Part shown: piece after piece, positions 36,001 through 46,479 of the stretch
Layout of the letters: every line of letters starts with the position of its first letter
Position numbering within the stretch: position 1 is the first letter of the stretch
Assembly: GCA_951799445.1 (NCBI GenBank)
Contig: OX637297.1
Location: 2,046,001 to 2,110,000, forward strand
Reading direction: 5' to 3'
Origin: Pseudisothecium myosuroides
Taxonomy: Eukaryota > Streptophyta > Bryopsida > Hypnales > Lembophyllaceae
Length of the DNA stretch: 64,000 bases
The notes under the pieces: generated by a model
What the model saw: only the letters and a program-made list of their open reading frames with translations
The model's database searches: none
What the model was told of the DNA's origin: nothing
Position numbers and translations under genes: made by a program

Positions 36001-36921
36001 AGGCTTTTGAAATTACGACAGAGAGAGTTTCTCCACTGGATCAGGTAAAAATTTTACACGCTATAAATTGAATGATAGAATCACTTTGTAAAAATAAAGA
36101 GGATATTTGATTGGGCAATTCATACAATGATAAGTGGATACATTGTATATACAATACTAATATGCTAACTGATACTGGTATGTTTTTTGTAGGTAGTGAA
36201 TACTGGCACAAATGTGCTAAGTGGTACCAATATTAATGTACAGGTGTCATGGTTACATCCTACTTCACTTCAGCCAGTTCGAAAAGCAAAGTTACCTCTT
36301 TGAGTCCAACCATTCATTGGTGCTCAACTTTATCTATTTGAATTGCCAGAGTGCTTGAAGATGTATATGTAGGATCATTCATTGGAAGGAGGAGAAGTTC
36401 TTCAACTTTCTAATTTTGTAGCAGTGCTTGCTAGCCCAAGGGAGCGCTTTGGAGATTGGTCATTATATGGCAGAGCTTCACACGAGTTTTATGGGGGACC
36501 ATATTACAGTAATGTGTCTTTACAAATGGAGGATTCAGGTTTGGAGGAAATAACAGAGTATGCACAATTGCGACTTTTATTCAAAGCCTCATTTGTGGAT
36601 TCGGCTAAGAAGGAAAGTGTACAAAGAGAATTGGCTTTTGTGCGAATGTATAGAGAAGTGCTCTACAACAAGGTCAATAGACTCATCATGTGTTTAGAGT
36701 TGACATGGGCAAATCTCATCAGTGAAAGGCCTTTAAAACGCCTACCAAGGATGAGTCCTAACTTTCTTGTTGTAGACAATCATTAGAAATATCCTTCGAG
36801 TAGTCCACATATTACCGAACTTCACAGAAGAAGACCACTTCTTTTTGAACAAGTACAAATGCTGAAGTCCTACTTCCTGACAGTGCAATCTTTGCCGCAC
36901 CAAGTTATTGTATAATGCTGA
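33089..36921 (+). pseudogene. Plavaka-type (CACTA-related) transposase, seven exons, two or three lesions
   Basis: Exons about 33089-34011, 34120-34210, 34374-34577, 35001-35279, 35452-35594, 35730-36044 and 36194-36921. Order of landmarks: an N-terminal C2H2-like finger (CGICG...HQRSIYC), STGQWWIEIQN and PLILYSDQTSLS (the ilYsDkTqls box of Plavaka/KDZ-type DDE transposases), ANIACELRSQ, a CSLCLCG knuckle, CIHIDIMHQSDLGIFKTLVE, AFKHQAVMQ, SFNLIQIHAMRHFSASVRR, QTAYRITNCRDYTRQ and GGPYYSNV. TAA at 33137, 35791, 35893 and 36913 and TAG at 33314, 34404, 35277, 35998, 36370 and 36784 are in frame and read well as Gln. TGA at 34473 and 36301 are true lesions; the 36044/36194 junction is out of phase in my reading. 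It ends at TGA 36919-36921. Family membership is solid; exon edges are approximate. Confidence 0.85.
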
Positions 36922-36924
36922 AAT

Positions 36925-38840
36925 GCGTGCGATGGATGAGGGACAAGTGTGCACCTCAAAGTGCAGGATTGCCGACGAAGTTCAACCTCACAAAGAACAA
37001 ATTGAAGGTCGTCATTGCCGTCTCTCTCATTCTATTGTTGCTCATTTGGAACACAATGCCGTAGGAAAGCACAAATAGCCCAAGTGGGAATTTAGATGCT
37101 CAAGGCAGCAACAACAATATTGTAGAGCTTTTCGGTAGTCATGAGTTCCAAAACGAGGTAAGAAAAGTATGCAGACATGATTAGGTTGATTTGGACACGT
37201 TTAAGGCTGAGAATGGGGTTAATTAAAACGATGGTAAGTTTGGTTGATGGCACGGACATTTTTCTCAGCTTGGACAGTGTATTCCATGGGAAAGAGTATT
37301 GGAAGGTATAATTTGTCCAAGAAGATGAAACGTTTAAGAGAGGCTTCAAGTACATCGCAAGAATGGAGATTTATTCCTTTTGTTTGTAACGTTTCTTGAC
37401 ACGTAAATGTGTGTTTGCGTTCACCATTGCATTGTGCTTGTAATTTGACAGTAGTAGCACAAGCAATGCAGGGGGATGAACGTGCCTATTGGATAGGGAT
37501 CGCTTTCTCAAGTGAGAATTCAATGAAGTCCGTCTTGGGACATTTGAGGTGGGAATTTCTTTTCACTTAGAGCCTACATTGAACTTTGGAAATGTCGAAT
37601 TTAGGAAGTAAGAGTGAGTGAATTCTCTATGAAGGTACACGTGGTGTTGTCATTTTTTCCTTGGCTTAGCCATGTGCAAAACATTCATTCCAAGGAGTTG
37701 ATTTGATTAATTGAGGATAATTCAGGTTTATTTGCAAGAACAGAGAGTTATATTCTTGGGTTTGATACCATATTTGCTTGCTATTGTTTGCCGTGGTTCT
37801 TAACACTATGTTTGTTTGGATTCTCCATTGCAATGTGCTTGCAAGTTGAAGCCCAAGCAATGCAAAGCTTTTCAGGAATCCGACAAAACTAAACTAGATG
37901 CAGGAATTTTGCAAGGTGAATATAACAATCTGGAGTAAATTGTTGTGAAATTCAATTAGACTAATGCAATGAGTTGTATGGAATTAGAAAGCGTTTGTGT
38001 TCTCCTTTGTGATTATGACATTGTATAAATTTTTGACCCTGTCTGAATCCTTTTGCATGCAATGTGTGTTTGGAAATTGCAGATTCTTGTTGGGATGTTT
38101 GCAGCTTGAGATTGCTCGTGACCTCAATTAGTAGCAATAGTCTATTGTTTAGAGGTGTTTTATAGTGTTGTCGTAAGAACTAGGCACCTGCTTCCTACTT
38201 GAATTTTGTAGAGATCGAGAATGCCGTAGTTGTGAATGCAGATAGTGCAAGTGCTGTTGACGTTGCAAGGGATTCATGTCTGTGGTGATGGCAGTGGTTT
38301 GAAGTACAAGACGGATTGCTTGGGCATTCAATTATGTGTATCTCCTCATCGCAACCATCAGACAATTCATTGCTTGTGGAAGGTGATGCCCTAACTTTGC
38401 AATAATTTCGAATCCTACCTCTCTTTTCATTATTTTGCTCTAATTCCGCTACCAACATTGGAGAATTTGTGGAATACAGGGTGAAACTTGAAATTGACGT
38501 GTGGGTTACATGTATTCTGTGTGTGCATTCCATATGTGCAGCAACATGTTTTTGGTGAACAATGACCTAGATAAGTGAGAATGGACATATGTTTTTGGTG
38601 CTTGCTGTTTGGTGATGATCTTCATTCCTTTGTTCCGAAACTACTGTCTGTATTTGTGCTTCGGCGTTGTGGCGCTCACGTACACGTCATGGTATATGAT
38701 AGTCGGTGCATTTTTTATGGTCAAATAATGAAGCCTCTTCATTTCCTTGGTTCATTTCTGATCGAAGTAAATATCTTGCGCTCTTATGGCCATTCTCTTT
38801 ACTCTTCAAGAATGTAAAATTGTTTTCCTAGGTCTTGACT
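36925..38840. other. 3' flank of the transposase, no further gene recognised
   Basis: Open frames of 60-112 codons exist on the minus strand (38195-38533 is the longest) but show no motif. A word near 37440-37470 (cattgcattgtgcttg) recurs near 37830, hinting at diverged repeats. Confidence 0.3.
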
Positions 38841-38843
38841 TAA

Positions 38844-41673
38844 CACTACAAGAAAATGGGGGAAAAAATGACTTCAATAAACGACTAAAAAACAGTCGTT
38901 GTGGACACAATGACTGCAATACGACTTAGAGGCCTTGGAGTCGTTGTGGACAAGTCGTTTAGGACAACGACTACAGTCTATTATCACCATCCATTTCTAC
39001 CTTGGATGTAAAAATGGATGAAGTGATAAAGAAAGTTGGGCTTAAGGAAATGTCTGTAGAGCTGCCATGTAGAAAGCATTTGACATGAACCTCTAAAACA
39101 TCTGACGTGGACATTTAGAATATCTGACGTGGACATCCACGTGGCCAGTCATTTTTTAGTCATTCTGAAGTTATGACTGACCCCTGATGAATCTGACGTG
39201 GACGGCCACGTAGGAAGTCATTTTTGAGTCATTGAAAAGTCATTTTGCAATCGTTTTGGAGTGACGTTTGTTTAGGATTTAGGTGATGTTGTCGTTGATG
39301 TCTCCAATCATTTTAAAATTAACATGACGTTTGCAAAAAGGAATGTGGGGCCCATTATTTGGGGAGTAGTCATTCTGTAGTCGCATATCAATACATTCAA
39401 AGTTTCACAACAATATACCATACATAATACACCATACACCATATACAATACATCATATACCATGTACAATACACCATACATCATATACTATGTACAATAC
39501 ACCGTACATCATACACCGTACATCATATACCATACATTGTAATTGGCATGTGTCACATGGCTTTCAAAGCCACTTAATGTGTGAGTATGAAGAAATGAAA
39601 TGACAAGCCTTTTATACAAGTGGGGTGGTAGGAGGCAAGACAAACCATGTGGGATATGTAAAATGCAGGAATTGTGTTACAAGTAATATTTCAAATCTCA
39701 TTTAAGCATAGTAGATTAATTTTTTTCAAAAACCTTTGAACTAAAAAAAGTAAGGAAATCAACCCCACTTTCATTTCCAAAAATCCATTTTATATTTCAA
39801 GCCTCAAATAAAAAATTATGGACAAATTTGAGAAAGAGATTGGAAAGGATATTTTCTTTTGACATTTTCTAACATCCTCTCTAAATTTTGTCTTGCCTTT
39901 TTGTATATAACCCATGATGAAAATGTGTTGTAGATGCAAAGGAAGTGTGATTAAAGGTACGCAGATGTTTGAAAAGCACACAATGCATTACATTGCACAA
40001 AGCAACGAAGCAGTAGTTGATTAGCTGCTAAGTAATTTGAGATGTTTCAGTCCATTTTGCAGTCTCAAGAAGTCATTTTGCAGTCGGAGGAAGTTGTTCT
40101 GCAGTCGCAAGAAGTCATTTTGCAGTTGTAGAAAGTCATTCTGCAGTCTCAAGAAGTCATTCTACAACGACACCAAAGAAGCAATGTTGTTGTCCATGTA
40201 AGAGGAGAACGGGACTTAACGATTGCTTTTAGGACTATGAGAACACCTTCCAGTCTTTATGTTGGGACCTTAGGAATATCTATTTTGAATCATATGAAAT
40301 GTCTAGAAATATTGCGAAGTTACCAACACAAATGGACCAAAATCATAGCTATTGTCTTAATAAGAGTGTAAATGAATCTTAATGTAGACCCCGACAAAGA
40401 AAACAATAGACCCCAACAAAACAAAAAGGCCATTGGAGATGCATGATTTATAAGAGAAGAAAAGAATAATTTTTTCTTTTTAAAGAAGGTCAAAGAAATA
40501 AACTTAAAAAGATAAACAAAGAATAGAGAAAAGAGGAAGTAAAAGAAAAGTTTTAAAACTTGGGCTTGGCGGTTACTTTTTTCACTTAATACAATGGTTT
40601 CCATTTATTATCAAAAAAAAAAAAAAAAAAAAAAAAGTTTTAAAAAAATGAAGAAGAGAAGAGAAAAGGGAAAAATTGAATAACAAAAAAACAATGTGGC
40701 ACATAGAAATTTGTTTTTGAAAAAGGGAAGAAAATGGGGTGAAAAAATGGGAAAAAAAATGGGGCACAAAATAGAAAAGATGTTGGAAAAGAGGGGGGGA
40801 AAGGAAAATAAAATAGGAAATAAAAGTGGACCCAAAATTGGGGAAAAAATAGGAGGAAAAAATGGGAGAAAAAAATGGGAACGAAATAAATAATTTCCAA
40901 AAAAATTGACAGCTGAAGAATACAACAACAATAGAAAAATAGAAGAAAAGAAGGAAATAGAAAACTAACTCTTTCTCTTTTTGGAAAAAGATTTACAAAT
41001 CATTTTTGTAATTGAATTATATTTTGGAAAAGGGAGAACAAGAGATGACACAACTGCAAACCATTTTTTCCAAAAATGGGAAGGAAGACAATTGAATTAA
41101 AGGGACAAAATTTTGGAAAATTTTTAAAAAGGGAATTTTTAAAATCAAAGTGAAATGAGTAAAGAATAGCAGAAGAATATAAAGAAGAAGGCAAAACAAA
41201 AAGAGAGAATGATCTACAATTTTTTTTAAATTGGGAATGAACTTGTCCATGCAAAAGACAATGTGAAGTGTCCGGTAAAGAAGGTGGCTTTTTCTTTCCA
41301 GCTCTTTTTGTGAAAACTGCGAATGACTTCAAATGACTCCTGCGCAATCACTTGAAAGTCGTTACGGAGTCATTCCTAAGTAGTACGCAGTCACCCCTGC
41401 AGTCAACTCTTTACTCTGCTGCAATTAGGTCCCATTTGGTAGATTTCAGAGAGTCCACGTCAAAAGTTCGACAACGCAGTTGACGACAAGCTGCGGATGA
41501 AGAGTAGCGGTTGTCAACTTCTCATCCCACAGTCACGCCTGCGACTGCAACACAACTCAGAGGCTGTGAAGCTAACGCCGTTGGTGCAATTAGGGAGCCA
41601 TAGTCGTTCTCTAGTCCTTGTGGACAGGAAGTTGTTTTTCCCCAGTCGCATGTTGGCCCCTTTTCTTGTAGTG
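38844..41673. mobile_element. Non-autonomous CACTA (En/Spm) element, 2830 bp, TSD TAA
   Basis: Left end CACTACAAGAAAATGGG and right end reading, reversed, CACTACAAGAAAAGGGG. Direct repeats TAA lie at 38841-38843 and 41674-41676. Subterminal regions are packed with short repeats of agtcgtt / agtcatt / tgcagtcg in both orientations (38880-39260, 40050-40180, 41310-41640), as in CACTA elements where they bind the element's own TNP protein. The middle is A/G-rich simple sequence (40440-41270); the Phe/Leu-rich frames on its minus strand reflect composition. No transposase remains. Confidence 0.93.
39660..39900. repeat. Copy of the 18.1-18.5 kb repeat inside the CACTA element
   Basis: Shares with 18110-18320 the ordered words gcaggaattgt, ttcaaaaa(a/c)cttTgaacta, ctttcat, aaatccgttt/aaatccattt and gacattttc. 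Its position inside the element means it was captured by or inserted into the CACTA element. Confidence 0.5.
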
Positions 41674-42564
41674 TAAGTATTTATTGTGAAGGCAGTTATA
41701 TTGGTTCTGTTTGGCTAGGTTATGATTTGTGGTACTTAGTGAATGGGGTGTCGGTGATACTATGATATTGCATTTACCAAGAAACTTAGGAGAGAACTTT
41801 GCGAAGGACTTGCGTACTCCAAAACCTTCGCTACCCTTTTGTGCACTACCTCATAGCCAAATATAGTCACATGATCCTTCTTTGTCATCCCAAACCGAAA
41901 CCCTGAACCCTAAATTCAACTGAATGTTTTGACACTGTTACCAAACTTTCAACCTATTAATCAATTAGGCCAGAATAACCGTTTACCGTCTCGTTTTGTT
42001 GAAGTTCTGTGGACATATCTACAAAGAGCAAATCTTTACAAGAAAAATTGCGCACTTTTCGCGAACCGTGTTGATGAGCTATGTGGGAATCCCAACGGAG
42101 GATAATTGATTGACGAGCTTATAAAAGTATCCTAATTTAATAGTTGGAGCGAAATGAAGATCATGTGGATTCAAGAAACCGACCTAGTTCAGCAAGATTT
42201 GAAGATCAAGGAGTGAAGAGGAAAATGGTTCAATACTTCCTCCCACTCGAGAAGACATTATCAATGAAACCAACCATAATCTGCCAAACCTTGCCTAAGA
42301 AGCTCTGTGAAACTACCAAAAGTCTGCAAATCAAATATAACAGTCACTTGAAACCTCACTCTAGACAAAAAATGTACCACCACACTACATTTTAGGTCTA
42401 CCTTTCACTGGTATCTACATGTTCACATGGATATGGTGAGAGATCCTATCCCATACCGTATTGTGAGTTCTTCGGAAACTTGCAACCGGGACGTGGTGTG
42501 TAAGTGTTCACGAATTATGCTCTAGTTTCACCCTCAGATACCAGATGTTGCTAATTTGTGCACC

Positions 42565-45236
42565 ATGGAAGGAGCCTTGTGCAGTAGCGGGCATAGTAGC
42601 ATGGCGGGGTTTCAGCACTTCTCCTTGTAGGAACTGCAGACATGGGATTCTCTTTCGACGAGAGGCAAGGCGAATTATTCCGTACAAAGAGGAGGGTTAG
42701 AAATAGCAAAGAAGAGGGTACAACTTCCACAAGCAGAAGCAAGAGGGTACAGCAGCTCAGGGCATGGTGGAAATGGGCGTGTAGGGTTTAAGGATATCTA
42801 CAGAAGGAGAGATACTGAGGATTACTACCGAAGTAGTGAAAGGCCATTGCAGACCCACAGAGATGGTGAAATGAAAAGCAGAGAGAATTTTGGGGACAGT
42901 CGAGATCGTAGGAATTCGATTGTTGAGCTTGCATCTCCTGCAAAGATCATAACCATCGTACAAAATCCATATGTGAAGCATTTGGTGAAGCTTCGTCAAA
43001 ACACAAGCTATTGCAACACGGCTGGGTGTGTTTTGGTCATAGGTTTAGTGCCATTAAGGTAAGGAAATGCCTTGTCCTGTTTCTGAATTAAAAGATTGCA
43101 TTCTAATGGATCTGGGTTTTAGGATTTAGGGTTTGGATTTTGGGATTTAGGATTCAAGATTTTGAATAATACTTGCTTGAGTTGAGGAATGCTTGCATTT
43201 GAGTTTTGAAGGGAAACAAGTGAGATTCTCACAAGTAGAAACTCAAGCCCAAAGTGTTGCTGGTGTCACAAATTATGGATGTTGTTAAAGAAAGAGGGAA
43301 TGAGAGTACTCAATAAAGAAGGGTTTAGGATTTAGGTTCTTGTTGGAGCTAAGGAATGTTCCATTTGTGTTCGGAAGGAGATATGTGATCTTCTTACAAG
43401 AAGAAACGAAAGCTTGTTGAAACCAATCAAAGTGTTGCTGTTGTTGGAGTTCACAAATCCGCATTTGGATTTGAGTTCCTGGGCTGAGCCGATTGTGTAT
43501 GTGAGTGAGCTGGTGAGAAAAATGGATGATTTGGATTCAACCAAAGGTCTTTAAGGTGTTGGTATACTAGCCCTGCCTTTCTCTTTCTGCAATTTGGACA
43601 GCACTGACGACATTCAAACTAGGAGTTGGGTTTTGTCTCCTCAGCGTATGTTGGTTCATGATGGATTTAGATAAGATCAACTTTGTTGTCTAGACTTACG
43701 TTTGTAGTGACCAAGGAAAGGGGTGCATAAACTGCTCCTTTAAGGGCTGTAGATATTGAGGGTGGACTGCATTAGTTTTTTTGTTAATATTCATGGCTAG
43801 ATAGGAGCAAATGGTGAAAACGCACTTTGAATCAAAAAATTTGGATACTTTAGGGATTATTTTTTATTTTTGGAATGTGAAAGGGATTTGTTTGAAATCT
43901 GGAGCAAGAATAATGAGACTCCGGATCTACAACAGAACTTGAAGAATTAATATATATTTCTTCATGAACAAAAAATTTGGCCTATAAAGGTGCATGATAC
44001 ATGAAGTATCACCAATTACTGTATAGTATATCAATAAATGCCACATGGTGAAAATTAGCCTCCTTGAATAGTATGACAAGCTTCCAAAACATACTTTATC
44101 TCTAATGAATCCGTGATGATCATTACTAGGTACACACTTTTTATTGTAGATACACAATTTTGCTTTTTGATGGCCCATATTTTGTCACAATTTGTCCATT
44201 TATTGGTGCAAACAAGTTCATTTGAGACTCCATTATAGCATCAAATTCATGGTCCTGTCACATGTTCTGCATCCCTTAGCTTAGGTCACGCAAGTATAGG
44301 AGAATTTGGCAGTCACATGTAATGAGAAAGGATTACATTGGTTTGCTTTACTGAGGGACCAAGATGCATTGATACAGATGGGGCTAAATTTGAATGGTTG
44401 TGCTCACAAGATGCAAACAACTTTGGCACGTTACTGCGAACCGTTGCAGCACTTGCTTGGGTATGGTGCTTTTTTGTAGTTCATGTGTCAGGTGTCTACA
44501 TATTTTCTATCAAATATAAATTTTCCCTAAGAAAATTCAAATATTTTCTTAGGTCTACATGTAAATCCTTCAACGTCATGCATTTTTCTCATTTTTAAGG
44601 GACATTTGTATTTGCAATGCTGGTATTCCTAATTTTCATATTTATGAAAAGTATTTGTAGAAATTTTCCAAAATTTAGTCAAATTTGATACCACTACTCA
44701 TGGAATTATAGACAGTCAACATTTGTTGACTCATTGATAACTATTGATTTTGCCGGATGCGATTTTCATGCTACCAGGCTGTTGTAATCCCTTCAAGGAG
44801 AAAGTACTTCGAGCTTCAAGGGGTGCATCTTTTAGGTTATCTATTGCCGTTGGTCGCTAGTCGTAGTTGCAGTTGTTCACTTGCATGCACAAAATGACGT
44901 TATATGCTGCGCATCTTGATGAGGAGAATGACCCTGGGCCAACGTCTATAGCACATGTGATAGCTACAAGTACTGAGACTCTAGGTACGGTGGGCTTAGA
45001 GTCCAGAAAGCAATTGCGACAGTGACTCTTCTACTGCTATTGCTGCAGGCAAGGAAGCTCACTGTTTGATCCTTGGCATCGAAGGACAAGGACTTTCAGA
45101 AAATGCACGCCGATCTTGTAAACAGGTGTATATTCCTATGCCAGGGCACTTTGAGTCTTTGAATGTTGCTGTTGCAGGTGGTGTATTACTGTATCTTCTC
45201 AATAATAGAATTCTAGTGCCAAAGGTATTACGTTGA
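42565..45236 (+). CDS. SpoU-family tRNA/rRNA 2'-O-methyltransferase, five exons
   Basis: Exons: about 42565 (or ATG 42601) to 43058, 43329-43645, 44378-44491, 44778-44984 and 45049-45236. From ATG 42601 the exons sum to 1284 nt (427 aa plus TGA) and all four junction phases agree. Conserved parts in order: substrate-binding domain with NPYVKHLVKLR, IYV-like PIVYVSELVRK and LDSTKG; then the SPOUT core: motif 1 as QDANNFGTLLRTVAALAW, CCNPFKEKVLRASRGASF, motif 2 as LILGIEGQGLS and motif 3 as PMPGHFESLNVAVAGG. These proteins transfer a methyl group from AdoMet to a ribose 2'-OH in tRNA or rRNA; the N-terminal Ser/Arg-rich region could be an organelle transit peptide. TAG at 42628, 43333, 44858 and 44864 and TAA at 43552 are in frame and read as Gln; the stop is TGA. 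The start codon is not settled because the frame is open further upstream. Confidence 0.88.
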
Positions 45237-45429
45237 AGAGCTTCTAGGGATGTGTTTTGTCTTCCCGTTTTATTTTGAAGAAGTCTCTGGTTGAATTAGT
45301 AGAATTGATATTTGAAGATCATATTCAATTTGGAATTTTTGATGTTTTAAATTGAATTCTTTGAAATGAATGAGCAGAACGGTTGCTAGCCTGCTTGAAG
45401 CTGTTAACCCCTAATGTGGACACATATTA

Positions 45430-45520
45430 TTGGTGGTCTTTGAATGTTACTTTTGCAGGTGCTATATTGGTACATCTTCTCAATAATAGAATTCCAGTGC
45501 CGAAGGTGTTACGTTGAAGG
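45430..45520 (+). pseudogene. Duplicated last exon end of the SpoU gene
   Basis: Repeats the end of the SpoU terminal exon about 280 bp downstream: SLNVTFAGAILVHLLNNRI, then VPKVLR and TGA, against SLNVAVAGGVLLYLLNNRI in the gene. Similarity continues past the stop into the 3' flank (ggttgaattagta). It is an incomplete tandem duplication with several amino-acid changes in motif 3. Confidence 0.8.
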
Positions 45521-45839
45521 GCTCAAATAGAGTTCAAATAAGAATGTGTGCTCTTCCTGTTCTGTATTGAGAATTGCTTTGGTTGAATTAGTACTCTGGT
45601 AGACTTGATTTGTAGAAAACATACTGACGTTTTCAATCAGAGTCTGTGTACACGACTGGCTAGTCTACTTGAATCTATTAATCCTATATTGGGTCTGCAG
45701 GAGACATAGATGCTGAAACTCAGAAAAAGGACGTGGCGAGTCCACTTGGCAATTGATATGTGAATCACCAGTGAGCTTTGTATAGCGTGAAGGAACAGCG
45801 GGCCTTGCTACAACATATTTTTTGATGTAACACTACTCT

Positions 45840-46463
45840 ATCTAGTAAGCAAGCCCTAGAGCAAGTTTTTCTTTTTGTAAACCTGCTTGGAGCCAGTTAG
45901 AGCTGTAGTCCAAGTAGTCCGTGCTAATGTTAGAGCTAGGGTCATACAAAGATGTATGTTCGCTAGTGATGGTGGGCTCCCATGAGCCGTGGTAGTTATA
46001 GTTCATCACATAGACCCAGTCCAAGTAGGAGTTCATCACAAAGTTCAGACCCTACGATTTGGCAGCAATTATCGTGCGGTTATCGTTGTTTCATGGGTTC
46101 GTACCGTAATCGCACTAACTCAGTGTATTTTTACGCACTGAATCAGTACAAAAACAATGAATATCAATAGCGTACGATTTATGTACTTTAACTATATGAT
46201 TGCTGTGCAGTTTTGACACAACAATTATATAGTTAAAGTACATAAACTGTACGCTATTGATATTCATTGTTTTCGCACTGATTCAGTGCATAAAAATACA
46301 CTGAGTCATTGCGATTATGGTACGAACCCTGGAAACAACGATAACCGCACGATAATTGCTGCCAAATCGTAGGGTCTAAACTTTGTGATGTTGAATGCAT
46401 CGATCGGCTAGGTCTGGTTCCCATCGCCAGTGTAGAGCAGGATTGACTGGTAACTCACAACAG
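45840..46463 (-). pseudogene. GH18 chitinase-like gene fragment, split by an inserted element
   Basis: Minus strand. An exon begins after the acceptor at 46464 (ttcttgcag) with AVVSYQSILLYTGDG and TQPIDAFN, is interrupted by the 357-bp element 46034-46390, and resumes with YLDWVYVMNYNYHGSWEP, HTSLYDPSSNISTDY and KLALGLAY. This matches the part of plant-type class V (family 18) chitinases after the catalytic DxxDxDxE: the LDWVNVMxYDYHGSW block and the KLVLGLPxYG block. The catalytic exon was not found upstream, and the frame loses similarity after LGLAY near 45842. A TAG at 46410-46408 (Gln) lies in the conserved region. Family 18 enzymes cleave beta-1,4-N-acetylglucosamine polymers. This copy is disrupted. 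Confidence 0.8.
46034..46390. mobile_element. 357-bp inverted-repeat element in a GH18 exon
   Basis: Ends CATCACAAAG and CTTTGTGATG; the two halves are reverse complements over almost their full length (cctacgatttggcagcaatt, gtacgctattgatattcatt), with a short loop near 46205. TT flanks both sides (46032-46033 and 46391-46392); removing the element and one TT restores the reading AFNSYLDWV. Diverged relatives are visible near 19090-19200 and 46800-46960. Confidence 0.88.
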
Positions 46464-46479
46464 CTGCAAGAATGAGTAA

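Noticed and set aside
40311..41350. Several Phe/Leu-rich minus-strand open frames (up to 134 codons)
   Set aside because: They are the complement of an A/G-rich simple tract inside the CACTA element and have no motif.
42144..42395. 84-codon frame as the first exon of the SpoU gene
   Set aside because: Different frame from the 42601 ATG, no donor that gives a matching phase and no homology; the frame around 42565 is preferred, with the start left open.
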